The position numbers were made by a program, and so were the translations under genes. Under the pieces are notes generated by a model. The model ran no database searches and was not told where the DNA came from. It worked only from the letters and a program-made list of their open reading frames with translations. Source: Rhytidiadelphus loreus (taxonomy: Eukaryota > Streptophyta > Bryopsida > Hypnales > Hylocomiaceae). Taken from it: a stretch of DNA of 64,000 bases. This document shows, piece after piece, positions 48,574 through 60,385 of this stretch (within the stretch, counting starts at the first letter, position 1; every line of letters begins with the position of its first letter). The stretch is taken from positions 8,189,501-8,253,500 of the forward strand of contig OX344762.1 in assembly GCA_947034895.1 (NCBI GenBank). The letters are read 5' to 3'.

Positions 48574-51290
48574 CAAAAGTTCCCTTTGACAGTGACACAT
48601 ATCAACATTTTATTGGTTGATAAATATAAGGTCTTATTCCAAAAGTTGAATGTTGACTTCATTATGGTTTTATTAGCTATATAGTAAGACTTTAATTTGT
48701 TCTTCTTTCACACTACAATAGTGGAAAGATTGGTTGCCTAAACAAAAAAAATGATTCTTTTACAAGAAAATTCATGTGATCAATTGGACTAATACAACAA
48801 TGGGTCTTTTTGTAAGGTAGATACACCCAAAATCACACCCAAACTGAATAAAATTGCCATTGTCATGATGTGTACATCTCCAAAATCAATATGTATATAT
48901 GTTGAAAAAATGATTTTAGAACCTCTATGAAAAAAACTTTGATTCCTCATAACTTTTGCATATGGTATTCTTTAGTGCATTGGAACTTCCTTTCACTTCC
49001 CAACAAGAAAATCAATGAACATTTGACCAAACTAATAATAGTAACTAGGCATGTTTAATAGCAAGAAGTGGTGATTTGGGGGATACCCACCTTATTAGTC
49101 ATTACCTCAGACCAACCCATTTTTTTTTTGGCACATGGGGTTAAATTGCACCATTTCAAAATAAATTTCTACTTTTCACTAGATAAAAGTAATCTTTTTT
49201 TGCTAGAAATTTTTCATTTCTATTAAAAATGTAGATGAAGTCAACAAATTTGGATGAAAAAGTGAATGAAATATGATTGAAAAGTGTTTTTTGGTCCAAA
49301 AGATGCATGAATGTAGAAACACAATGCTTCACCAACTTTTAAGTGATCGCCATCTTGGCACATTTTCATGAACTAAAAAAAAAGGTTGCCTCATTCTAGT
49401 ATGTGCCCATTCAAATCTAACCAAAAAAGAGAACTATGATGTAATCGAAACGCTAATTTAGGTAGCTAATGTCGGATAAGCTTGCACAAGAACAACTTTA
49501 TAGCCAAGCTCTGTCCTTTGGTCAAAGATTATCACATGGATTCATTCTCTGGTTCCTAACCAAATCTGAGTTTCCAAATCTTATCTACAACTGCATTCAC
49601 ACTGCAGTGACAACACAATTAGGGTTTAGTTGAAGTGGATAGAGCTCAGGGTCACACGGTTTCCTGTTGTTAATTGTCCAGATGTAGCCTCCCCCAGCAG
49701 CTGCTGTAGCGGCATGGATAAAGCTTCCATTTTTCGAACCCTTGATGGTAGTGATGACCTGGACAGCAGAAGCGCCAGGTCAGCTAGTTGCCTAGATTAT
49801 GACATGGACATGATGACGTGGACATGATGCATCACTGGTTGGTTCTATCCACAGTCAGTAACTTAATAAGCTTATTACTGTAGTCTACCCCCATGTCTAA
49901 AATAATAGTTTTTTCTAATAATAAGTGTAAGTGTCAAAATTTCAGGGTTGGCTTCCACTTGTCTGCCCAAGTCAGTATTGTACTTTGGGGCTTATTAAAC
50001 TAACAATTTATGTGTCCAAGAGGGTTGAGCTGGCACCACTGGAGTGGACGAAATTCCTACTGATAAGCTTAACTTCACTCAGTTGATGTGAAGTGAAAAT
50101 TCAGTGAATATTCATTGCAGACAAGACCCAGAAATGTCCAGTACGGTGCTAGAAAATGTCAGGGGTCTTGGGGCACTAACGGATATACTGTATTGGAGTT
50201 TGGTGCTCTAAAAACACCTTTTTAACCCTTAACCCATAAACGTCTTCGAGGACGTTTTCTAGTTGATTAATGACAAAGAATCTCTCAGTGTAGGACAAAA
50301 ATGCAACTATTCATCCTCCAAAATTTGTATGGAAAGGGAAGATCATCTACAGTAGTTTGTCTTTCAATGAGTACTTTTTTATTTTTTTAAGCCAACAATT
50401 GACACCGTGACAAAACAGATGATTTCCATAGTGACTGGCTTGGCGTTCAAGGGTTAAGCTTAATGGACATTGCGGTTGTTTTGGGGGTTGATGATCGACA
50501 AAGAATCTTTTTTATGTCATGGCCATGTTAGAAAATACTGTGGACATGTTAAGAAATATCATGATTGCTTTAGACAATAAGATGATTATTACGGGTATAT
50601 TTTTAGGTGGTTTTGGGGTAATCTACAGACTGTTTTGGACTAATTGGACAACACACTTCAAATATTCATAACAAATTTATATGTTTAAAAAAAATAAAAT
50701 CCAATTGCTCTCTCCTTTTTTCACGTTTGTCTTTATACAAAAAACAAAATTTTAATTTTTCAAAAATGCCAACAAGGCAAACCAACCATTACTATGCCTG
50801 CCATAGGCTGGTTTACCTTAGTTGCAGGGCAGAATGATGTCTAAAGAGGCGGCTTGTTCCCATTTTTTACTTCTGCAATTGAAACTCTTGTAAAAAAATG
50901 GTTTGGGGGCCCCTCATGGCCCCTTTCACGAGTTATTGACTGTTCTTCCTGTCGGTTAATTGACCTCCCTCCTTTGCGGACTCGGATAAGGTAAACCCAA
51001 AAAGATTTAATACTGTCAATCAGTCCCGGAACAGAAGTTGTACTGACTGAGGATCGCGTGAGGTGACTCAGTTCCAGAAGGAAATTAGAATTTCAACGTG
51101 TCTGAATGAGCAAAAAGCACGGCAAACAGACCATTTTTTTTTTGCACCGTGGGTGTGGACGGGCGGGTTGTTGAGAAATTAAAGCGGTTGAAATGCCCCT
51201 GCGGAAGTGCGGTGAGGTGGTCAGCTTGGGGATCCATTTTTTGGCAAAGGATCCACAAAGGCTGGCAGTTGGAAGGGGGGGTCGGTCCAT

Positions 51291-51950
51291 CCAATAAAGT
51301 TTAGTCAATGCTTGGATGAAGTTCAATCCTTGTCTTGACCACAAGGCTACTACTTTTTAGTCAATGTTGATTGACAACATCAGGTGTGTTTTTTGGGGAA
51401 AAAAAATCCCTTGAAAGGAGATTCCAATTTACCCCTTCCTCAATTGATGAACTGATTGTTAAATTGCTATAAAACCTTGAGGTGGTGTAGCTCTATTTAA
51501 TTCTTGAACAACTACAAGTGCAAAAAATTATGTTTTAGAAGCTACCTAGTGGCCTTTGTGGGGGTTTAGGGTTAATTAAAATGCACACTTTTGGATGAAT
51601 CATGTGTATCATTTTGCATCCTTATTTTGCATGACCATATGTGTTTGGGGATATGAATAGCTTATATAACACTATGTAGTCTTCATCTCCATTGCCTTTC
51701 CTTCATGCACCATGTTCATTGCATTGAGACTCCACCTATCAACTTAGCTATTGATGAAGTATTGTTGGGTGTGGAATTATATTCCACACCATCTACTGTA
51801 GAGCCAAAGTAGTGACATTGCATGCTAGTGAATGTTATGTAACCTTCTTAGGATGTTGAGGCTGAAAAGTGACCAATGGATGACTTTCAAGATTACTTTA
51901 AAAATGAAGAATGCACCTCTTGGTCCAAAAATTAGACCATTTTTAAGTGA
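51291..51950. other. Intergenic, no gene seen
   Basis: AT-rich sequence between the outer arm of palindrome B and the tandem duplication. No frame or repeat is recognised. Confidence 0.5.
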
Positions 51951-52017
51951 CTACCTCGGTCATAGGCCGGTGTCCTTCTAGGGTTAAACACTCTACTAAA
52001 GATTGCATCTACACTAC

Positions 52018-54653
52018 TGTAGTAATAATTTTCACTTGGGAACAAAAACCCAAGGAATAACCTAGTGGTGGTTCTTTAGTAAGGGGAAAGGTCAAGTAAT
52101 CTATCGTTTTGTATCTAAGGTCACTTCTACATAGGATTATCTCTCCATTCTATAAATCAATGTATAAAAGTTCTTTATAATTGTGTTTGTGTGTGGTATG
52201 ATTGTATTCACTGTCCTGACCTATACGAATCACAGTCCATAACCCATAAAAATATCTATAAACTTACGGTCACAGTCTTGTACTAGAATTTCTAATGTCA
52301 AATAGTCCAAGGTATGTCAATTTGTCATGGCTCCTGTTCTATCGACTTAATCATATACACAGTACATATATAGATATATTTTTGGTGTATATAAACACCT
52401 TTGTGTATTTCCTTAATTATTTCCTCAAGTTTAATTTATTGTCAATTGGTCCAGTTACTGTTTACTTTAGCCTAATTACTACTTATGCGAGGATGCAAAT
52501 ATCAAAGTCTGTAATTGTCAAATTGTCTCAGTATGCAAAGGTTGAGAGTTTGTCCATTTATCACAGGACAGGTCAAATAGTCTTGTCGATTCTTCTTTTG
52601 AACCTTTAGTTCATAGTATGTCAATTAGACCAAGGTTCACAGTACTCATTTACTATTGAATCAGCATCCTACTTGCTACTTTGTCAAATAGTCATTTGTC
52701 AATTGGTCTTGCTATACTAATGCATAGCTGAGTGTATAGTATCCGACAAATGGTCAATTCGTCCAAGATTTCACACCAACAATTTAACAAGGCTACTACT
52801 AATTGGTCAAATAGTCATGTGCATGGTCAAATAGACTTGCTTATGGTAGCACCACATGCAAACTTATGTGTAATGGTAGTCAATTTGGCCAATTTCCCAC
52901 ACAAGGTTAATACATAAATCACATACAAAGGTTTCATACAGGGCAATTTGTCAATTTGGTCAAGTTCACATTTCAATCTACAATGAGGAGCACAAATAGA
53001 TTCTATCTATAACATGCAATTGAGCTCCTTACACCTGCACTTGGTGTTCTCACACAACTTGGTCAATTAATCCTCTCAACTTAATCACCATACACAGACC
53101 ATTAGTCTTACATTAATTTCCATTAACTGTAAATCATCTTAATACAATCTCTCCAGACCATTTGACTACAACGACAACCAAACATACATATTTATAGAAA
53201 TGACTAATAGACTTTCTAACATGTGCTGTTTATACCACTTGACTATTAGTCCAACAACCAGGTCTGCATACTGCCAATCACTGGCTCAGTTTATTTGTCA
53301 TAACTTTAACATCAATTCCTGGTTATTTAATGCTCACTAATCTTTTTATTTATTTTTCTCATAACACAATCACATAATGCAGATATATTTCATTTACTGT
53401 CTAATTGACTTAGACACAAATAATCTTCATAACTGACTATTAGACTTATCCATAATTCTGGATAACCAATCCCTGGTATCAAGAAACTTAGCCTTTGTCC
53501 AATAGACTTCAAATTTAAATAGAGCTGATCTTAACGCTTACTACAGGTTATTATCAACCACTGCTTAACTGACCTTACTAATGATTTTGCCATACCCTGG
53601 CTCAGTTAAATTGTCATACTTAGCACCAATCCCTGGTTGCTAATATTTGAGAATTTATTGTCTATTTGACCAAAGCATAACATAATCCAATCACTGGTTA
53701 TATGCTTTACTAAATAAGTTCTTTGACAATTTGACTCTCTTCAAAGAATTAGTTTGCCAATCACTGGCTCAAACTTAATTCTTAATTTTTAATCTCATGA
53801 TATATCTCCACCTCATAATTAAGGAAACAGACCTATGACAAATCGACAACTAAACCAAACATAGCACTTCAATTACAAAAGAGTTAGTTAGTCACACTTA
53901 CCGTCAATTTGTCTTCTGCTTTTCTCCACAATCGCAGCTCCAGTCGAGTAGTCTTTCCGCTCCATCCGCAGACAATTTGTCCTCGATCTGCTCTCCTGCC
54001 CTGGGTCAGCTCCAGCGAGTTGTCCTCCAGTCTCAACAATGGACCAATTGTCTACGCTTAGCTCTCACTAATACAGTCAAATTGTCCTCCGAAGTTCTCA
54101 CTGAACTTCGATCTATACTTGATCAACAAAGCCACTCACTGGCACATAAGACAATTTGACCTACTTGCACAAACATACAAGATCAATTGATAGGCTCTCT
54201 CACTTCTGCACAATTGTCTTAAAACAAGAAAATCCAAGAAACAACGCCAATCCCTGGCTAAGAAAATACAACAACAACAAGAACAGAAACAAAGCCAATC
54301 ACTGGCTACACCAAGCATAAGACAAATAGACAAAATTTCTGCATTAAAGCTTGAAGGAATACACCAGTATAAAAATGGGCAATGCAATCACTGCAAGCCT
54401 GAGAGAGAGTTGAAATTCAGCAGTCGATTAGTCTTTGTACTCTTTCTTGGCTGTAACCACTTACACTAACTGCTTGGTCTATTAGTCCTTAACTGATTGT
54501 AACTAACCGTTAACGGGTTGTCTAATAGTCATTTCGGTAACCACATGTCTATTTGTCCCAGTTCACACTCTGTCCTAGTTCTCGATTAATCTTTACTTGT
54601 CTAATTGTCTCTTTTTCAAAAAGTGTAAAAGAAAAAGAAAAATTCTATCTACA
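52018..54653. mobile_element. 2.64 kb TG...CA insertion packed with GWC-N5-GWC motifs
   Basis: The element starts TGTAGTAATAATTTT and ends AAAATTCTATCTACA, so its ends are inverted repeats (about 12 of 15). It is flanked by ACTAC at 52013-52017 and 54654-54658; copy 2 of the tandem duplication has a single ACTAC at the empty site. TG/CA ends with a 5-bp duplication fit a solo LTR; a longer reading of the duplication (CTACACTAC against CTACAACTAC) would fit a Mutator-like element. A TATA-like stretch (TATAAATCAATGTATAAAAG) lies at about 52155-52180. No credible ORF occurs. From 52297 to 54609 I counted 34 exact GWC-N5-GWC 11-mers (W = A or T), and nine CCA-N5-TGG 11-mers from 53274 to 54305. 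Element class and function are unknown. Confidence 0.8.
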
Positions 54654-56822
54654 ACTACCAAAATAAATGAAATACAAAACCTTAGATCCAATCACCCTCA
54701 GATAAAGATATGCTTTAGTCATTTAGTTTTTATGTTGGTAAAATTTGAGTAGAAAAGAAATCCTTAGACACCAATATAACATGTCAAAGCTTCATGCCAA
54801 AGGTCCATATAGACACCAAAATAATGCCCACATAGGCCTTGGGTAGAAGAGGCTTTGACACTATAGTTTGGTGCTCCAAATTCTATTTTGTTATTATTGT
54901 AAAGTGCCATAAATATGGTTTTTGTACATTTACCAAAACAAACATCAATTACAATTTATTTATTATATTGATACTCAATTTTACCATTACACTTTTGAAT
55001 AATTACTATAATAGAAAAAAAACTAAAAAAACTAAAATGATCAATATTTTTTTCTACACTCAAAAATGATTTGATATGATCATTCAATGACCTCTAGACC
55101 ATTGATATGAGTGAATACATCATTATTTGCCAATTATAGAGCTAGGAGTCCCATTTAATTTAAAGAAAACCAAAGTATCCAGGAACAAATTTTCTCTCTA
55201 AAGGATGAGGTGGACAAATTTCCTTGGCTCATACAAAAGATTATTCTTTATTGTGAACCTTAAGAACTTAGATAGTCTTTGGTCTTCAATGTTGTTTGGG
55301 GGACTCCTAGACATAATATACATTGCTAGGGGTCTCATACCAATTTGTATTATATTTTATTGAAGAATGTATAAACCATAAGATTTTGGATCTTCATTTG
55401 CATTGGGTCAATCCTAAAATGGCACAAGTTTATTTCATTTGAAATTTGCAAATTTATACTTTGCATCAATTAAGTCCTAAGTTATAAACTACATCATGTT
55501 TTGGGGATGTCAAGGTAAGGTAAGCACTCCCAAATGTGCCATTGACCCAAAACAACCATCATCAAAATGTATACTTCTCCAAAACCAATATGTACCTCTC
55601 GATGTACCTATGTGGAAGAAACAATTTTAGAACCTTTCCCCCCTTTTTGACCCTTCATAACTTTTACATACAACATCCAAATGTTGTGTTCTTTGATGCA
55701 TTGGAATGTCCTTTCACTTGCCAAGAAGAAAATATGAAAACTAAATTGGTATAACAATAGTAACTAGGCACAATAGCAAAAAACGACTATTTGGAGGGAT
55801 CCTTACCTTATACATACCTATTATGGACCCTCAACCCAATTGTGACCCCATCTCTATATATTCAACATTTCAAGGTCTATAATGTAGGGCAAGTATACAT
55901 AGGGACACAATTGGATTGTAGGTCCACAATAGGTATACATGCATGACATTAACCCCTAAAAGATTGTAACTATGTTTTCACCGAAAATGCTCCAAAACTG
56001 CCATTTCTAGTCAAAGTACCAAATTTTAGAAAAAAAACATTTTTGGACACATATAACTGTAGGATCTTGTACTATGTTGACTTAACAACACATAGAAAAA
56101 ACTTCATAAATTTCTACGATGTGGATTACAAGATATGAGCTTTCACATTGATATAAATTTTTTTTTAGCCCTGCAAAAAACTGGGCAGCTGCACTTCACA
56201 AATCACAAGCTCACATTTGTATGAAAAAAATGTCCAAAATAGTGGTTCTTCTTTGGATTTATTCTTCAAGAAAAGTTGTCTACACGCTGTCGTGTAGAGA
56301 GAGTTTGCCTCGGGAAATCACGAGGATTCTGGCTGCGACTAGAAATGGCTCGGGAATGAAATAAATTGTAACTTGTCGAATCTTCAAATCTTCAAGTCTT
56401 CAAATCTTCAAACTGCTACTTGTTGTCCTATCCTGTTGTGTTTCTAAATAGGCCAAGGGTTAAGGTAGGGTGATAAGAAACCACGGGCTTCGGACGTGTA
56501 AAACGGGACGGCCAGACCACAAGCTGAGCCGTCCGAGGGATTGGATCCTAAATTTCAAACCCACGGTGACCAGCAAACTTGCCTCACCAGTGGGAACAAC
56601 ATAAAAGTCTCGACCATGTGGGCAATTAACCCCACTTCGTCGCATCCACAACACCAAATGAGGCTAGTATTGGTGTGATCCAAACTGCCCGCAACAATAA
56701 AATGAAATTTACAAAGCCACAAGCCACACACACACAAACACACAAGTCTTCCAACTCCTTCAACTTCAACTTCAACTCCAACTCCAACTCTAACTCCCAA
56801 GCTGATCTTTGGATGAGTGTCT

Positions 56823-57320
56823 CTATTGATCTATAACTCCAAATGAACTAAATGATAGCTTTTCGGAAAGCTAAAACAATCATCTACTTCTCCTCTAAAT
56901 TTCATACAATTTAAGACTCTGTCCAACCTCTATGGCCATCCAAAGTTTCGGCCTTGAGAAGGGAAAGGCAGCAGACCTTCCTTCGCTTCCACACTCACAA
57001 CTTTCTCATACAAACTCCAAATAGAACGAATGATAACTTCATGAAAAGCTAACACAATTTCCTACACTCCCTCCAAATTTCATGGCAAAACAAGAACCTG
57101 TCCGTCTTTTATGGTCGGTCGAAGTCTCTGCCTCTTAATTTTAAAGGCAACAAACCTCCCTCCACTCAAACTAGCACAACTTTTGCTTCACAACTCCAAA
57201 TCAAGCAAGTGATATCAATTTGAAAACTACACACCATGATACACAACACCTCCAAATTTCATTTCAAAATCCTCCAAATTCACAACACAATGAGCCCTCA
57301 AACATTCGGGCCTTTCTAAA
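56823..57320 (+). repeat. Three degenerate tandem repeats of about 150-190 bp
   Basis: Each unit contains an ACTCCAAAT, GATA, AAAGCTAA-CA, CTCCAAATTTCAT series. Units begin near 56823, 57003 and 57190. CA-rich and CTTCAACTTCAAC simple sequence precedes them at 56725-56790. Confidence 0.65.
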
Positions 57321-57647
57321 CTCACAACGGGAGAGAAGATGAATAGTGTTCCCTTTTTTCTCCACCTTATCTCTACTCTAACCACACAAACAAGTGGGGT
57401 CAGCCCCTAACTCACTCCCAAAGCTCTCACATCAATAATTGAGCCCTTATTTGACCCCACAACTATCTCTTTATCTTTATCTTAGAAAGAAAATTCACTT
57501 CAAGTTCACCTAGAAGGAAAACTATTTCATTAATTCCTTTCTATCTTTTCTTTCTCTATTTTCAACACCCAAAAATGAAATCTACAAACAACTAACATAA
57601 AATAAATGTCTTCTCAAAGGTAAAAAACTAAAGTCTTCAAAGAAACT

Positions 57648-58106
57648 TCACTCCATCTTCAAGAACTTGAGAATTCGCTTGATGGTAGTAGCAACAAACT
57701 CAACACGATCCACCTTTGTCAAGGGATTGACCGGCCCCTCTAACCATCGTTGGTGACCGCGACTCCCTTTAATAGGCCTGACCATACAATAGTATTGATC
57801 GTCGTTAAGACCTTCAAAACTTCCTTCGAATGTCACTTCTTGGGTACCAGGTTCAACACACCCAACCTGCAACATGATCACTAGTGCTCGAGCTCCACGC
57901 TGTAGGTTCCCGTGCCATTGCTGCTCCACACGGGGTTGCTTTGGCGGTCGAGAAGGCCCAGATTCATCTTGAGGACGCTCGTGCGATAATGAAAGACCTA
58001 GCGGCTGAAGAGGTTGAGCCGGTAGTTGAGATAACGAAAACTCAAACTCCGATTCTGGTAGAGGCTCCTCATCCTGAGACTCAGAAAAAACCCTCCAATT
58101 CGACAT
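57648..58106 (-). CDS. Uncharacterised 152-residue protein inside the 2.04 kb insertion
   Basis: The ORF starts at the first ATG (MSNWRVFSESQDEEPLP) 70 bases after a TATATAA box and runs to a stop at 57648. The N-terminal half is acidic and Pro/Ser-rich (ESEFEFSLSQLPAQPLQPLG, then SRPPKQPRVEQQWHG). The C-terminal half looks folded, with GARALVIMLQVGCVEPGTQE, then FEGLNDDQYYCMV and a basic amphipathic end (VATTIKRILKFLKME). No family is recognised. GC content is well above the surroundings. It may be an element-borne accessory protein or a captured host fragment. Confidence 0.5.
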   Translation of the reverse strand: MSNWRVFSESQDEEPLPESEFEFSLSQLPAQPLQPLGLSLSHERPQDESGPSRPPKQPRVEQQWHGNLQRGARALVIMLQVGCVEPGTQEVTFEGSFEGLNDDQYYCMVRPIKGSRGHQRWLEGPVNPLTKVDRVEFVATTIKRILKFLKME

Positions 58107-58176
58107 ACTGAAATCTATAACATACAATAAAGAAACTACTTCAAGTTTGGTGGCATTCTAAGGTGATAACCTATTC

Positions 58177-58183
58177 TTATATA
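58177..58183 (-). promoter_or_regulatory. TATA box upstream of the 152-residue ORF
   Basis: TATATAA on the minus strand within CTATATAAG, about 70 bases before the ATG at 58106. Confidence 0.5.
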
Positions 58184-58855
58184 GATGGCTCATGTCATCG
58201 TGAGAAGGCGTCATCTTGAAGCTACTAAGGATGATGTCATCTTTATTTTTATATTATTAAAATCAAATCTATGGAAATAATGTATTACTATGCATTTTTA
58301 CACTATGTACGCATTTACAGTGCGACAACGCTTGAAAGTTTTAGATTGTTTGAAATTGAACAACAAATAGGAAAAAAATAGAGAATGATTCAAAATACAA
58401 AATTGTTAAAGAATTTTGTTATGGAATTGAAAAATGCCAATCCCAATGGTTGAAATTTTGTAATGAAAAATCTATATTCTATGATTTCTTTTTCAAAAAA
58501 TATTGAAAATTGAGTAAAATAAAGGACTTCAAAGTTTATTTTAGAGCACAGAATCTATAACTACTTGCAAACTAAAACTCCTCATAACTTTTGACTCATT
58601 GATCAAAATAGAAAGATTCAAAGCTTTCCATGTATATATAATTCTAGAGAACCAATTTCAAATTTTTGTTTATGGAAAAAAATGTTTTTTTTCTGATATG
58701 CTACGATTGCCCATTTACGAAAAAGAAACATGGTAGGCCATAACTTTTGACTCATATTTCCAAATGTCATGAAATTTAGTGCATATGAAAGATATTCCTT
58801 GTTCCCACCTTCTATTAAAATTTCAGCCTAAAATATTCAAATCTCCATTCCCAAA

Positions 58856-60385
58856 TCTACCTTGGTCATAGGCCGGTGTCCTCCTAGGGTTAAACTCTCT
58901 ACTAAAGATTGCATTTACACTACCAAAATAAATGAAATACAAAACCTTAGATCCAATCACCCTTTAAAGATATGCTTTAGTCATTTATTTTGATGTTGGT
59001 AAAATTTTAGTAGAAAAGAAATCCTTAGACACCAATATAACATGTCAAAGCTGAATGCCAAAGGTCCATATAGACACCAAAATAATGCCCACATAGGCCT
59101 TGGGTAGAAGAGGCTTTGACACTATAGTTTTGTGCTCCAAATTCTATTTTGTTATTATTGTAAAGTGCCATAAATATGGTTTTTGAACATTTACCAAAAA
59201 AACATCAATTACAATTTATTTATTATATTGATACTCAATTTTACCATTACACTTTTGAATAATTACTATAATAGAAAAAAAACTAAAAAAACTAAAATGA
59301 TCAATATTTTTTTCTACACTCAAAAATGATTTGATATGATCATTCAATGACCTCTAGACCATTGATATGAGTGAATACATCATTATTTGCCAAATATAGA
59401 GCTAGGAGTCCCAATAACCCAATTGAGACTCCATCTACATATATTCAACATTTCAAGGTTTATAATGTAGGACAAGTATACATAGGGACACAATTGGGTT
59501 GTAGGTCCACAATAGGTATACATGCAAGACATTAACCCCTACAGGAGTGTAACTATGTTTTCACCGAAAATGCTCCAAAACTGCCATTTCTAGTCGAAGT
59601 ACCAAATTTTAGAAAAAACACATTTTTGGGCACATATAACTGTAGGATCTTGTAGTATGTTGACTTAACAACACATAGAAAAAACTTCATAAATTTCTAC
59701 GATGTGGATTACAAGATATGAGCTTTCACATTGATATTAATCCTTATTTGGGCCCTGCAAAAAACTAGACAGTTGCACCTCACAAGCTCACATTTGTATG
59801 AAAAAATGTCCAAAATAATGGTTCTTCTTTGGATTTGTTCTTCAAGAAAAGTTGGCTACATGCTTGGAAATTTTCAGATTGTTTGAAATTGAACAACAAA
59901 TAGGAAAAAAATAGAGAACGATTCAAAATACAAAATTGTTAAAGAGTTTTGTTATGGAATTGAAAAATGCCAATCCCAATGGTTGAAATGTTATTATAAT
60001 GAAAAATCTATATTCTATGATTTTTTTTTCAAAAAATATTGAAAATTGAGTAAAATAAAGGACTTCAAAGTTTATTTTAGAATACAGAATCTATAATTGC
60101 CTGCAAATTAAAACTCCTCATAACTTTTGATTCATTGATCAAAATAGAAAGATTCAAAGCTTTCAATGTATACATAACTCTAGAGAACCAATTTCAAATT
60201 TTCATTTATGGAAAAAAATGTTTTTTTCTGATATGCTATGATTTACAAAAAAGAAACATGGTAGGCCATAACTTTTGACTTATATTTCCAAATGTCATGA
60301 AATTTAGTGCATATGAAAGATATTCCTTGTTCCCACCTTCTATTAAAATTTCAGCCTAAAATATACAAATCTCCATTCCCAAAAT
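58856..60385 (+). repeat. Tandem duplication, copy 2 (empty sites)
   Basis: About 1.53 kb. It lacks both insertions and the 55155-55832 piece of copy 1. No gene. It serves as the internal reference for the two insertions. Confidence 0.85.

Larger units (their letters stand above)
47407..51290. repeat. Palindrome B, diverged outer right arm
   Basis: Inverse partner of 27.05-36.34 kb. No gene is seen. It carries insertions absent from the left arm (47822-47849 and 48344-48573). A-rich and AAAT-type low-complexity sequence lies at 48010-48110. Confidence 0.8.
56288..58327. mobile_element. 2.04 kb TG...CA insertion carrying a small gene
   Basis: Starts TGTCGTGTAGAG, ends GTGCGACA (ends inversely repeated over TGTCG), and is flanked by ACGC at 56284-56287 and 58328-58331. 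Copy 2 of the tandem duplication has an uninterrupted site at about 59866 (CTACATGCTTGG). No second internal LTR is seen. It includes three degenerate direct repeats (56823-57320) and an ORF with its own TATA box. Confidence 0.7.
51951..58855 (+). repeat. Tandem duplication, copy 1 (with two insertions)
   Basis: Starts at CTACCTCGGTCATAGGCCGG, as copy 2 does at 58856. Matches to copy 2: 51951-52017 with 58856-58924, 54654-55154 with about 58920-59413, 55833-56287 with 59414-59866, and 58328-58855 with 59866-60385. The intervening pieces 52018-54653 and 56288-58327 are insertions. 55155-55832 is absent from copy 2, probably by deletion there, because relatives of it occur at 48.8-49.1 kb. Confidence 0.85.

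Noticed and set aside
52011..52017. CACTA at the left edge of the 52 kb insertion, suggesting an En/Spm (CACTA) element
   Set aside because: The right edge has no TAGTG, and the empty site in copy 2 shows that ACTAC belongs to the target duplication.
58281..58290. TGTATTACTA resembling a rolling-circle origin nonanucleotide of small DNA viruses
   Set aside because: It does not match the nonanucleotide, has no stem-loop around it, and no replication protein is encoded nearby.
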